DNA of 64,000 nt from the NCBI RefSeq assembly GCF_018143015.1, contig NC_054752.1:1984001-2048000 (forward strand). Reading direction: 5' to 3'. The DNA comes from Lytechinus variegatus. Its lineage: Eukaryota > Echinodermata > Echinoidea > Temnopleuroida > Toxopneustidae. This document shows, piece after piece, positions 23,370 through 36,700 of this stretch; positions within the stretch are counted from its first letter, which is position 1, and every line of letters starts with the position of its first letter. The position numbers and the translations under genes are program-made. The notes beneath the pieces were generated by a model. It made no database searches. It was not told where the DNA came from and saw only the letters and a list, made by a program, of their open reading frames with translations.

Positions 23370-23785
23370 GGTCGGTCATTCCCTAGGTTTATGTCGAAAT
23401 CGTCTAATGCCAATTCGTCCATTTGCTAACTCATCTGCTATCATTTTGTTTACTATCAGTACGTCCATTATCCACAAGACCTAATTGCAAATTCGTCCAC
23501 TCATCTAATAACCAGTTGCTCCAATTCCCATTTAGTCCATATATCATTTGGTCTAATTGAACTCAGTGTTTATTGTTTAAAATGAATGAAAATGAATTTG
23601 AATTTAGACTAACTGGTTGTGAGACGAATTGGTCATAGACGAAATGGTGATTACTGACGAAGTGATGATTGGACTAAATGGTTCTTAGACAAATGCTGAT
23701 GGACGGAATAGCATTTGACTAAATGAAAGTAACTGTATGTCGAGATGACGAGTTGGCCGAAGACGAATTGGCAATTTACTACAAT
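23370..23785. mobile_element. Foldback element made of short AATTCGTC / GACGAATTGG modules
   Basis: The left half carries AATGCCAATTCGTCC, AATTGCAAATTCGTCC and similar; the right half carries the inverse: GAGACGAATTGG, AGACGAAATGG, AAGACGAATTGGCAATTT. The arms are built from 10-20-bp modules rather than one long repeat. A short LINE-tail-like stretch sits at the centre near 23,580. Confidence 0.7.
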
Positions 23786-23920
23786 ACATAATTTTACCTC
23801 CCTTTCTTATTCATTTATCGTGTTATTCTTATCTTGTATTGTCCTGCATTGTCTCTTGTTTTGTCACACTTTTTATTTATTTTCCTTTCTTCTCTCTTCG
23901 CATTCCTTTCTTTACTTCTC

Positions 23921-23924
<4 letters not shown>

Positions 23925-24002
<78 letters not shown>

Positions 24003-24122
24003 CTCTTTCTTTCTGTCTTTCTCTTTGTCTTTCTTTCTTTCTTATTTTCGTTTTTCTTTCTTTCTTTCTTCTTTCCTTCCTTCCTTTTTTTCTTTTTTTT
24101 TTCTTTCTTTCTTTCTTTCTTT
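23925..24122. repeat. (CTTT)n microsatellite
   Basis: Nearly pure CTTT for about 75 bases, then interrupted CTTT/CCTT to 24,122. The long Phe/Leu/Ser and Lys/Glu/Arg frames here are artefacts of the repeat. Confidence 0.95.
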
Positions 24123-24560
24123 GGCTTGTCACTCTATATGTAGATGAAGGGAGAGAGACTTTCCTTTCTTCTCTCTTCTCATTTTTTTTTGTTTGTTTCT
24201 TTCTTTCGTTAATTCATTCTTTCTTTCTTTCTTCTTTTGTCCCATCTGATGTGCAATGCATCATTAGTGACAGAGACCACTTTGTATGACAGAACCTCAG
24301 CCTGATTTCCATTTTTTAAAATAATTTCTTCCTCTTTTCTTTCATATTATATACGCATGCATCATATTAAGTATCAAATTATTTTCATACATTCAAGGAA
24401 TCCCCACTTTACAAGCATTATTTTTGGCACCCCAAAGCTCTATCTTATACTGCTTTTATTTAAAATGCCAATACTTTAATTTGTATCTGATTTTTAGTGT
24501 TTTTGAAACTTTGAAGTTTGTGTAAATGGAAATGAAAAAAAAGAATGCAATATTTAAAGG

Positions 24561-25707
24561 CAGTGGAGTAACTACAGGGGGTGGGCACGTTCCCTCAATC
24601 GGTTGGCAAAACATGGGGAGGAGAAAAATAGAGAAACGTAGTGGGGAAGAAATAATCCTTATTTGTATGTTAGGTTATGTTAATATATACGTCATATTAT
24701 ATTACTTAAAAAAGATTTTCAATAACTTTAAATGAAACATAATTTGCTTTGTACATCACTCCTGGTGCTTCATTATTTTCTCTTTAATGAGATAAATAAT
24801 CCTTTTCAAGTGGATAAGATGGTACGAAACATTTTGTTTTCAAGTCAATATACACCAAATATACTTCCTCACACTTCTAACTTATATTATTTTACGTAAA
24901 ATATGTTCTTTTTTCATGACTACTTTGAGTGATTGCCTCCTTTTAAGGTCTGATTATAAACATTTCCAGTCCGTGCTTACGATCGCATTAGTGGATTGGT
25001 GTGACATGTCTGCTCTTCATGAAATCCTAAAAGCATTCCTTAAATGACTTAAAATGTCCACTTTTCTGGTCCGACTGAACGTCAAAACTTTCAGCTCTCG
25101 CTTTTCGCTTGCATCAGTTTGGTTAGTGGACTACGTATGGTCTTAATGAATTCGTACAAACAAGCATTAGAATGCCCCTCTTTAGGTCTGAATATCAAAC
25201 ATTTTCAAGTCGCACTTCGCAATGGCAGTATCTCATTAGTGAAATACGCATTCGTGATTACAATGACTATAAAAGCGCTTCATGTGTTAAAGGGGAATTC
25301 TAAAAAATAGTAATAAAAAAATCTCCACGCGTACTCGCATAAGATGACTATGGTGAGATATCTATGCTCTCCAGGAATTCCTAAAAAATAGTCCTTAAAA
25401 TGTCCCTGTTTGGGGGTCAATATAACAAATTTAAACTCGCGCTTCGCGCATACATTATTTGTCTAGTGAGACAGGAAATTTGCTTATAATGTCCCCTTTT
25501 TAGGTCTGAATATCAAAACTTTTCAGCTCGCGCTTCGCGCTCCCGTTATTTGATCAGTGAGATACATATCGTTTTAATGGCACAGTCTTTAAAATTTATC
25601 TTTTAGGTCAGTATAACTGGCCATTGTACGCGCTTCGGGCGCCCACTAAGTGACTTGTTTTTTGCTGGTGTCCCTCCCAATATGCCGTGACCCACGACAC
25701 TGCACTG
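24561..25707. mobile_element. Nonautonomous hAT-like element carrying a GCGCTTCGCGC array
   Basis: The left end is CAGTGGAGTAACTACAGGGG. The right end inverted reads CAGTGCAGTGTCGTGGG. Flanks TTTAAAGG (24,553-24,560) and TTTAAATC (25,708-25,715) agree at 6 of 8 positions. Inside, CTCGCGCTTCGCGC variants lie near 25,094, 25,210, 25,325, 25,436, 25,526 and 25,628, spaced 90-116 bp, each preceded by text like TTTAGGTCTGAATATCAAA. No transposase is seen. Confidence 0.7.
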
Positions 25708-25805
25708 TTTAAATCTGATTATGATGGTAACAAATGCATTCAATGACTTCACGCTTTTGTAATATTATGTTCGATGATAGTGAGTACTAAGCTTTAGACA
25801 GCCTT

Positions 25806-26605
25806 TGAAGGGGAAGCTCATCCGGACGAAATGTGTAAAAACAGCAGAAGAAAGTATCGGTGAAGGTTTCAGGAAAATGCATCGAAGACTAAATAGGTAA
25901 TTATCATTTTGATTTGTTTTATTTGTGACGTTATGCGAGCAGCGGCTGCCCCAAACATCTTAAGGTGAGAAATCCATGAAATTTAATTTCTTTTCCAAAT
26001 GTTAATTTTTTTGTATTATGGTTTCATATTACCAACACCTGATCAAGTCACCAAAAACCATTACTGAAATTCAAGCATTTTAACTCGTTAACTCAAACGG
26101 TGTCGCAAGACATGACCCTACGAGAATATGTTCAAGATTATCAAATGAGAAGTTCAACCTGACGAAAAGTTTTTTGGAAAAATACTCGAAAAATCACTAA
26201 ACAATATTGGTGGAGGTTCGAGAAAAATCCATCGACGATTAAGAAAGTTATACGAATTTTAAGTTTTTTATTTGTGACGTACATATACGAGCAGATTCCT
26301 ATATGCCATGTTCCATAAAAAAAACATGATTTTCAATTGTTTTTATGGTTCATGATGACTAGTGTATTTAGCTCTTTCGGGAGCGGGCGTGAAATGATTA
26401 TTTGTTGATATACCGAAGGTACAATAACAACAATTTACCATATTTTCTTTTTGAAAATTTTATTGATTTATTTTAAATTCAGGGCACATGAAAAGCTGCT
26501 CAAACATGACTTCACAAATTCTAATGGATTTTCCTTCAAGCTTCAACGATGTTTTGTAAGGTATGTTTACAATAAATTGTTTGTCAGGGTGAACTTTCCC
26601 TTTGC
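25806..26605. mobile_element. Two copies of the GGGAAGTTCACCCTGAC MITE family, adjoining or nested
   Basis: A left-half copy starts GGGGAAGCTCATCCGGACG (25,810), with CATCGAAGACTAAATAGG and TTTATTTGTGACGTTATGCG. A second starts AAGTTCAACCTGACG (26,151) and ends GTCAGGGTGAACTTTCCC (26,589-26,606). Both share text with 3,530-3,987. Confidence 0.65.
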
Positions 26606-26999
26606 CATATCAATAGATGTGAAATAATCATCATTTTGTAACTCAACAATCAATCAATTTCAGTTTGATTTGCATTATCTGGAAAGTGAACTTTGTTCAA
26701 AGTTTGAACTTAATCTTTACCATGGTTACTGACCAACGTGTGGCCTATGAAATCAACAAATTTTCCAGAATTAAACTTTTATTTGCATCTGGATGTACAG
26801 TATATACCATGCATACGATGCATCGGGTACTTGACCTGAATTTTGCCGGGACCGGCATGTGCAATTAATACACCGGGAGAACAACCCACTCTGACGGATA
26901 GTGTATTGGTTTTAACTTGCATAGGTTGGGACTCTCCTATACACGGGACCAACATTTGCGTCCTTTCCGATGGACGGAGTGTTTTCCAGCTGCATTCAC

Positions 27000-27175
27000 A
27001 CCTGCACTGAATACAGTGGTGAGGCACGCCACAACGCTATAGCATCATACTGTTTTGTTAGACACGCTTCGTCATGGGCGGGACTCGAACCCCTCATGTT
27101 GGAATCTACGATCTTATCCGAAACACGCGCTCTAAACGACTGAGCTACGTGCGCTGCCGTCCGCTGTATTATTGC
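27000..27175 (-). mobile_element. tRNA-derived SINE with intact box A and box B
   Basis: On the minus strand, GCGCACGTAGCTCAGTCGTT contains a box A-like motif (27,147-27,136) and GGTTCGAGTCC is a consensus box B (27,091-27,081). The head does not close an acceptor stem and continues into unrelated sequence, so this is a SINE and not a working tRNA gene. Confidence 0.65.
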
Positions 27176-27615
27176 AATACATTTCCACAAAATATCGTCA
27201 AGCTCAATGGTAACGTTTGGGTGAGCTTTTTGAAAAAAAAAACCTAGATCGCCTTTTGGTTTTCAGCACATCGACATTGTATTTCCTCACTCTGCCATGC
27301 CAACTGGTTGCCGGCATTTGTTAGGTTATGGCACCTGGGACATTGCTCTTTGATGATTTGAACGGAAAATTGAATTATCCATTAGTACCCTGATTGTCCC
27401 TGGTTAGTCTAGTTCTTGGCGATTTTAATCGAGAATCTATTTTCACCGATTTAAACGTACTATCCCGTGCGCACGCCCAGCCGAGTGTGGGCGCAAAACC
27501 GAGAACATATCCCAGGTCAGCATAGGCGTAAATTACGTGCCGATATAATCAGCATAAAGTGCTTTGGAGGGCTATTCCCAACTGCCCAAGGTCTGTCTGT
27601 GATGACCATGCAGTC

Positions 27616-27624
27616 ATAAATAAG
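27616..27624 (+). promoter_or_regulatory. Candidate TATA box of the BHMT-like gene
   Basis: ATAAATAAG lies about 90 bases before the proposed start codon at 27,714, a reasonable position for a TATA box with a short 5' UTR. This rests on position and motif only. Confidence 0.3.
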
Positions 27625-27713
27625 CAGGTGGATTTTAAACGATTGAATACATTATACAGGACGTGAGAAAGAAAATACATAAGATACGCACTAAACACAG
27701 CACAGCCCTCAAC

Positions 27714-27729
27714 ATGGAACCAGTGAAAG
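27714..27729 (+). CDS. BHMT-like exon 1, 16 coding bases (MEPVK + G)
   Basis: ATGGAACCAGTGAAAG precedes GTAGGC. Its phase fits exon 2 exactly (G + GC = Gly6), giving MEPVKGLLDRL, the layout expected of a BHMT N-terminus. It is short and 5.3 kb from exon 2, so chance remains possible. Confidence 0.65.
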
Positions 27730-30700
27730 GTAGGCTCTCAATTAGATAATCAATTTTCTCTTTCTTTTTCCTTGTATATATATATATATTATAAACACAC
27801 ACATGCACATGAATGTGGTGCTGTGCATAGCACATGAGCTTACGGGTAGTTAGGCTAGTTGAACTGGCACTTCTGCAACAACAGTTTATCACTTTGAAAT
27901 ACAACGAACGTGATAGAAAACGTAGATAAGAAAGGGGATGAGAACTGCATAGAGAGTAAAAATGCTGCCTTGATACTGGCGACGCACTAATGCAGTGTAT
28001 TATAACACGATTAAATCGTACAGTGTACGTATTGATATAAGTTTTACCAACCGCGTAGCCAGGATTTCAATTTGGAGGGGGTGGTAAATGCACGCGAAGC
28101 GTGCCAACACTTAAAGATCACGCGAAGCGCGCTCCCTAGGGGGTGGGTGCAGGGAGGGGGAGTTTCCCCCTCCCGCGCGAAGCGCGAAGCTTTTGGTGTT
28201 TCATAAATTAAAATGAAAAGGAGCCGTCTCTCTTGTCTCTAGTGCCTATTTCAGCTCCAATTCAGTTGACTCATTGTGATTTTGAACATTGTTTTCATGA
28301 ACCTTAATTTGTTTTCAAAAAGTGATTGTGAACGCACAAAAAAGGAATACATTGGAGGAAATTAAAATAATAATACCCTCGCGCGAAGCGCGGGAGCTAA
28401 AGCGTTTTATCAGTTTTTTTTTGCCATGAAAAGGGTCCCGACTAAAGGGTCTTCTCAAAGATATATTGAATACTTCCCTTGGAAAGATCAGATTTGATTA
28501 CAAACAATTTAGCGACAGTGCATATCTTTTACTCGCAAAACAGAGGAGAAGAAGTGTATATATGCCGGGAGAAAGATATTCAGCCCCGCGCAGAGCAATG
28601 AAACTGTGAAATTTCAAAGGGCGGACGTTTCATCAAAATAATGCAGATATGTCTAATACCACCATCGGCTCTAATTAAAATGATTTTCTAAGATTATTGA
28701 ACTTCTTTATGAGGAAATAGTGCGCAGAAAGTTGAAACTTCTGTGATTTATTTAAATTAATTAAAAAAAAGAGGATTCCTAATTTCTTTGACTTATCCTG
28801 AAGTACTTCATTTTGAATAATAAAGAAACTTAAGTGTCATTCAACATTTCAAACTGAGGGCGCAAAACAGGGCAGGAGATGAATGTGAAGGGAAATGACA
28901 TGAAGTTTAATAGAATTTGATAAAAAAAATATATTGTGCTTCTTTATTTAATACGACGCGAATTTTAGGAACCTGTTTGCCCCAGAATTATGGTTGTTTG
29001 GTAATGAGCTGAAAAGCAGGAGAAGTTGACTTTATGGAGGTGGAAATTGATATAAAATTTTACCCGCCCGGAGCCGACCCGACCAGAAGTTGCGCAATCA
29101 ATTTAAAAAAAAGATAACTTCATATACTTTGGCGTAGCCTTACTCTAATTCCATGCCATAATGGATACATTTGAACTTTAACCGGTAAAAAACACATATA
29201 CCTGAGGTGGAAAAACAGGGTTAGAGAAAGGGTGGGGGAAACAATGGAGAATTGCAATATTGTAATTTAACTTAATTTTTTAAAGAAAAATTCATATATA
29301 AATTTAGAGCAAGAGTGATGGAGTTTCTCTTTTAAGAAAAAAAAAAGAATAAAAAGAAAAAAAAACACAAAGCTACCTTTCTCCCCTTTCCTCCCTTCCC
29401 TTTTTCTTTTCTCCTCTCTTTTTTCCCTTCTTTTTTTCTTTTTGGGGACGTTTTTGGGGGGGGGCGACCGCCCCCACCGCCCCCCCTGGCTACGCGCCTG
29501 AGTTTTACCCTATAGAAATACAGAGGATACAATCCACCCACTTGCCGATAGACATGTAAACTTACTTTACATAAGTCGACCCTCAATAGATAACTACTGT
29601 TCCCAGTTTATCATTACATTTTATTCGATCTAGTTTTAATTGCAACGTAATGTAAAATACCTCGAAAGTATCAAACGTGTCTATACCTATTATTTATTTT
29701 ACGTAGATACTGTCGTTTGTATTAATTTTCCACATGATCTAAAATAATTGGTTTTGTGATATTACATTCAACAACGTAAATTTACTCCACTCGAATTAAT
29801 ATAGGCTTACTTTTATCGTAATTCTTATTTAACTGGGTTTAATCTATAGAAAGCCCTTTTTGATTGATTGATTGATTGATTGATAACGATTTTTTAATTA
29901 AACTAATTGGCATTTGTTTTATATATGTAGTATAAGACGACTTGCGGTATGTTTCTATACTTCTAACATGATAGTGGTAAATTGCATTGTATCAACTTCA
30001 TATTAAAAAAAAATCGATTCATGATTTGTTTCTTACGTGACAGTGCATCATTGCCGTTTATAATTTCTTTTGATTTTTGTTTGTAAATTGATTATTTTGA
30101 GCATTCGAGCTGCCCGTTTGATGTGGTATTTAAATAAAGAAATCATATCCGTACGAAAAAAATGAAGGGGGGAGGGTAGTGTTTTGTTTACCCGAATGCG
30201 AGGGAGTGAAACCAACGAGCATGCTATGCGGGAACTCTTGAATTTTCAGTTGTGAAATTAAAGTATTTCGTGCGCACTTTGGTGAAATTTGCTTAAAATT
30301 GTCAGGGAAAAAGCTTTCAAAATTTCTGAGCCCCCTGTCCCCACGCCCCCGCTGTATACGGCCAATTAAAATCCGATCCTCGCCACAGTGGAAACAATGT
30401 CCAGACCAGATTATGCAAAACGTGGCACCAGTGTGTTGGCTCATTTGGTAGAGCGTCCGTCTCACAACCGGGAGGTCGGGGTTCAAACCCCAGCCGCGTC
30501 AGACCAAAAGACGTTAAAAGATGGGAGTTGCTGCTACCCTTTTTTGGCGTTCAACAATTACCGGTATAGGGACAGAGCGTCGTTTCTTGCGCTGCCGGGC
30601 CCACGATTATTAGGCAAAACATTTTCGGAGTATTTCATTTCTGGTGTCTATTTCGAACAATAAAATATGGATTTTTGTTTTTTATTATTTAATATCTTTT

Positions 30701-33700
30701 TTATTTCATTATTCATTTTTTTACAAACAGCTTTTAAGTCGAAATACTCCTTAGTTGAATAAATTTAAGTGACGGTCACCCAAATACATTTTATTCGGCT
30801 AAATTACCCTCCTGCATGAGCCAGGCGTGGCGTATTATATTCCTTTGTCAACAAATTGAACCACATTTTGCTCCACTCAACCCAGGTGAGGTAAATGAAT
30901 ACCTGGCAGGAATGTATTCCTTGAACATGCCTCCGTGCTGTGAAAAGGCAGTGGGACTAAGGCCCGGGTAATAATAATCAATCCCTTTAGAAGCGCTATA
31001 TCACAATGTAATAGAGTACCGACGTGTCATTTTCACTTTTTGCATTTCAGCGTTTCATTATACGATACTTTGAAAGAGCATGATGAAACCTCCACAACCC
31101 AAATATGGTGGGAATTGGTCCATGGGGCCCCAATATATGACCTCATGAATACATAATTAGCCCCATTGAAGTCAACGTATTCATGAGGTCATATCTCAGG
31201 CCCCCATGGAAGGATTCTCACCAGATTTTGGAAGTGGGTGATTTCTTCATGCTCTACCAGAATATGGTATCAAAACCACTGAAAGCAAAAAAAAATTGTG
31301 ACGTCGTCACTTCAGTAAGCTATATGCGCTCAAGTTATCATTATTTTCAGAATAAACACAAAGAGTAATGAACCTCACTCGGATAGCGATATTTTTTGTG
31401 TGTAAATACACCCTCCTCCCGTTTGTGTAATCACCCCTGCTATAGGGGTTTTTTTTAACTTTTTTTTCGAGTTGACGCACTTGGGTTATCAATGAAAATT
31501 GATATCTTATTTATCTAAACTAAAAAGATTTTACTTACAATCTCGACAAGAAATATTGTTTTTTATAAATATTTCCATATGTTAATCAATTTTCATTTTT
31601 TGCTTATTCATTTTTAAATCTTTGCTGAATTTATTCATAAAAGCTCTGATGTGTTTTCCTAAAAAAACAAATGTCATCTTTTTTGCTTCGGTATCTTCAA
31701 TAAGCTCTTATTTTATATTCTAGACTAGAAAATAAAATATTCAGGCAATTTCAACTGGATTATTTGTGCATATGTTATATATACAGGTAACCGAGCCTGA
31801 TTTGTGCATACGTTATATATACAGTTAACCGAGCCTGATAAGACTGAACTTTAGCATATATAAAAAAAAGATATGACAGTTTATTCTATTGACAAATAAT
31901 TTTTTATCCACTAGAATCATATTTAAATGGTAATAGTACGGTTAGACCATAGCTCCATGGTTAGACTGCGTCAGCAGTAACCACGTAGGCCAACCCAGCG
32001 CAATAAAAATTATATAAATATATTCAGATACCCGAATAAAACAGGATTTGACCCAAGACAATGGGAACGATTTTCTTTTTGAAGAGAAGGTGCTGGTTTG
32101 GATGAAAAAAATGGATGTGCAAAAGACAACAACAACATAATAATGAGAAAAAAGGGGGGTGCGTTGCTCTTAAAATCTCCAGACAAAACATTTCATGTTT
32201 GTAAATTGTATTGGGAAAGAATGGTCACCCGCCATTAATTTCCAGTTTTATAATATCCCCCTGAGCAATGTTTTTTTTACACACCGTTTATTTTCTTATA
32301 CAATGCTTTTTACTAAACGAAAATTACAATAGATTTTTAAAAGTTTGTAATTTGTTTTAATCAAACTGCCAAGTTTGATTGCTGAGCTACTACTGTGAAT
32401 TCTCATAGATAACAGCATTGTTTTAAAAATGAGAAACTTTTACTGTGCATATAAAAACTGTGTAATTGATGTATTCTTGCATTTATTATTTGATGTACTA
32501 ATATTTACAAATGCTTATTTTTCCTCAAAGAACTCGTAAGTTCGCTTGATCATGGTATCGTGTGATTTCCTAAAACTCTTTAATCAAATGAAGAAGAAGA
32601 AGAAGAAATAAAAAAAAACGATGGGGCGAGCAGGAGCTTTTATCGCTAGAACCATTTTTTAAATTCGTACACGATGTAAGGTTAACACGACATTTGCCCC
32701 TGCGACAATAATTGCTCCGATCGAACCTCAACAACTATACACCCCAAAGAGTTGTTTTATCGTCAGACTAACGGCCAACTACGATTTCTTTTGCCGCAAG
32801 ATGGTCATGCATGCCTACCTACGGCACCATTAGGTCATTCGTAAGAAGATTTTAAATCAACGTGCAGTTGAAAAAAATTGTTAACTCATGCCTTGAGTAA
32901 GCATAGGCTCTACAATTGAATTGTATGTATAAACAAAATATACAAGCATCGTTTGTATTTAGAGTGTAACAGAGTTACTTGGTTTAATTTCTTTTTTATT
33001 CCAGTGAATAAAACTCCTCATTCCTAAATAATCCTCTTCTTCTCCCAATTAGGCTTGCTTGATCGCCTTAGGGATGGAGAAACAATTCTCTGTGCCGAGG
33101 GCTATGTCATGGACTTTGAGCGACAGGGCTATATCAAATCTGGTCCTTTTGTCCCGGAAGTTGTCATTGATCACCCGGAACTCGTTCGTCAGAAGTACCG
33201 CGATTTCGTCAACGCTGGAAGCGATGTAGTCCCAGCTTTGACGGTAAAATAACGCTTAATTCCCCATAGATCATGTTCTATTAATACTTCCACAAGATTC
33301 AATAGGAGGTAACCCTTAAAAAGGTCATTGATCGCATCAAATTTCGGTTTTTCATCGTTTTCCCGTTGTCATTGAGAAACGATATTGTTTTGTAAATCAG
33401 TGTGCACCGTTTAGTTAAAATAAACGTCAGTATTGTTAGAACCCCCTTTTGCTATACAAACAAATCGAACGCACCGATCCACAGGGACATTAACATGAGG
33501 ACCCTCCCCCCCCCACACACATACCCTCCTCCTTAGGTAAGTTGTTATTTTGGATTTCCACACTCATTTTTTAATCAACCTTTAACCGTAAATTATTTCT
33601 GAACATGCCTATTGTTACTTAGAAAAAAGTCATTTCGTTTTACATGCAATTAGAAATTTGTAGCCAACAGGTTCTTATGTCACGTATGTTAACCAAATCA

Positions 33701-36700
33701 AAATAAGCCTTTAAGATTACTTATGCATAGGATTACTTTGAAAATGGTTTTAAATGATCACCTCTGTCATTAAGCTATCTCCATTCTAGTTAGCCTAACC
33801 TTCTAAACAACGATAAGTCAGTGGGATAAATAGATATACATTTCAACTTGATAAAGTCCATGTGCGTTGTCTGGTACAAATGGAGCCGTAAAACATGCAA
33901 TGTTGATTGAAGATAACCGGATTCAATGTTATGGAATCGGGCGTCATGGGGGGGGGGGGTGTTGACCGCCACAATGTTTTTTTTTGCAGAGTTGAATAAT
34001 GAAACAGGGAGGAAATAAAGATAAAGAAGTGAAGAATAAGAATAAGTAGGAATGAAAAGGATTCACCTTGTGACAGCTCAGACCTGCTTTCAATTATCCA
34101 GCATCATCGATTCCTTGCAATGCCCCTCCTAAAAGTCGCAGCCCGTGTCTTACAGCATACAGTGAACCATTATCGAATCCTTACCTTGAGCATGTTGAGC
34201 CTAAGTATTAAAACAAACTGGCATGATCTAGGTCCACGGCCTTAGGAACGATTATTTTAATGGGAGATCTGATGTAAATTTGACAAGCAAAAAAATTATT
34301 AATGATGAAAATGTTATTCACAACAGAGTGAGGATTATTTTGGTCCCGAGAAATTTGACAAGTGAAAAGCAATACAAAAAAAGTAGTTGTAGTTCTACAA
34401 CATATATTATTTTGGTCTTTTTGCTTACATCTCTCGATTTTTTAACACCTGCCAGAATTCCTAGAGGTGCTGCCTATATAAGATATTACACGTAGCACCC
34501 CAGCATTCCCGCTTCACGGGGCCATGCCCATGTCTGATATTTCCATCATTATCAGTTTCTTACCAATCCTTGTGCCTATCACGATACCGTGGTCCATCAC
34601 CGGTCTGATATTTCAGCTTTAAAGGACAAGTCCACGGCAACAAAAAGTTGGATTTGAATAAAAAGAGAAAAGTCTAACAAGGATAACACTGCAAAACTCA
34701 GAAATGTTAAAGTTTTGCTTCATTTCACAGTTATGTGCACATCCTGGCTGATATGACGTCATCCACTCACTATTTCTTTTGTATTTTATTATATGAAATA
34801 TTCTAATTTTCTCCCTTGTCAAGTGATACAACGATTAATTCCTCCCTGAACATGCGTAATTAGCATCGTTTAATACTATATGGTTCAGTGAAGTTGGTCC
34901 TTATTGTCAAATCTATTAAAAAAAGAAAAGTTGTATGATTCAAACAATATAAAAAAAAGAAATAATGAGTGATTGGCATCGACTGACACACCTAGTTGTG
35001 CATATCATTTTTTTTGGTGAAAAATAAGCGAAACATTAAAATGTCATAACTTTTTTTTACATCCAATTTTGATGAAATTGTCAGCACTATGCTAGTTTGA
35101 TTTTCTCTATTTATTCAATTCAGCATTTTCCTGGAGTTGACTTGAATTTTAACTTGCAATACTGAATTGATTGGACAGTAAAAATGTTGTCTGAAAATTG
35201 CATACATTTATGTCTACTTAATATGAGAGTTCTAATTTACATTTTCTTTAGAAAACATGCTTAATGTATTAAATGATGAATAAAAAAAATCAAACACCAT
35301 TGATGAAGGTTTCAAACAATTTCTCTTAAACTACTAATGTAGAATTTATCCAGTAAACAATGTTGTATGCACATAAAAAGGATTTTTTTTACTGAGTTAG
35401 ATATGAATAAGCTATATCACACTATTTTTTCCATCGTTGAATACAGTACTCAAACTTTAAGCAAATCTTTCCAGTTTTACAAATAATAGAAGTTATTAGT
35501 ATTTCGAAATCATGCCTTTTACACTTTACTTACACAGTAAAAAAGAATTATACAACGTTGTTTAGTATATGAACCTTACTGTAATTGTTCAAACAGTTTA
35601 AACAACTGTTTAAATCTTAAGCAACAAAGTTTAATTTTCAATAAATTAAACATGATTGTTTAAACGGTTAAACAAATACTGTAAGGTTCATATAGTAAAC
35701 AGCGTTGTATAAAATCTTAAACAGTGTTTTTAATGTGTAATTTAGCTAGAGCTTTCACGTGACAAAATTCACGCATGTTTTATGATTGTTACTTTACTCA
35801 GTAACAACAAGAACCCGCGAATGCCTAGATGAAGAACATGACATTAATACATTCATATGTACACGTGGTAAAGGGAACGATAATAAGCGTGGTGAATATT
35901 TCAATGTTCGATATTTTTTCATGTTTACTAGTATTACGCATCCCGTAAGAAACTATCTGACGTCGATCGCGAAGATGAAGTAGAGATGACTAATCGTCTA
36001 GCTTTGAAGATGGCCCGTGAAGTAGCTAATGAGACGGGTACTTTGATGTGTGGTGATATCTCCAATACTGGTGATTGGGATCCAACCGATGAAACTACAC
36101 AGCAAGCTGTCAAAGCTATGTTTAAGGTAACCATGGTAATATGATGGAAACATGATATTACAAAACTCTCCGAACAGAATGGTTATTTCGAACCAAGAAT
36201 TGGATTATAAATCTCAAATTTCACGTTTAGGGAATAGAGCCACAAATGCCTGGCGAAAAGTCCAACACGTGGTCTTAAGTTCACGGTTTTTGTTGTAAAC
36301 TTCACGGCTGAAGTCGCCCGTCATGTGACTGTGTGATCGACCGTACTTAAGAGCCACCATAAATACGAATGTTAAAAATCAAAATACATTGGAAGGCGAA
36401 TCATATTACTTATATCTCCCAATCTCCCAATAGACCAGTTCGTAGTTACTTCATGGACAATTTTGGTCAAATGTCCTTTCATTTCTTTCATTATGATAGG
36501 CAAATTTCAAAGCAAGATATTACGAAATTGATTAGAAATTATTAAAAATTGAATAGACCAGGTGACTAGAATAGCACACCAATGAATACTTTATGAAGGT
36601 ATTTGTTGCATTCCTTCTTTGAACGTATATCATAGCATTTTACACAATGTACTTGGCAAACTGTGAAATACCAGTCGTTCGTGGACGCATTGTTGTTTTT

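Noticed and set aside
23815-24289. Long Phe/Leu/Ser and Lys/Glu/Arg frames
   Set aside because: They come from the CTTT microsatellite read in several frames.
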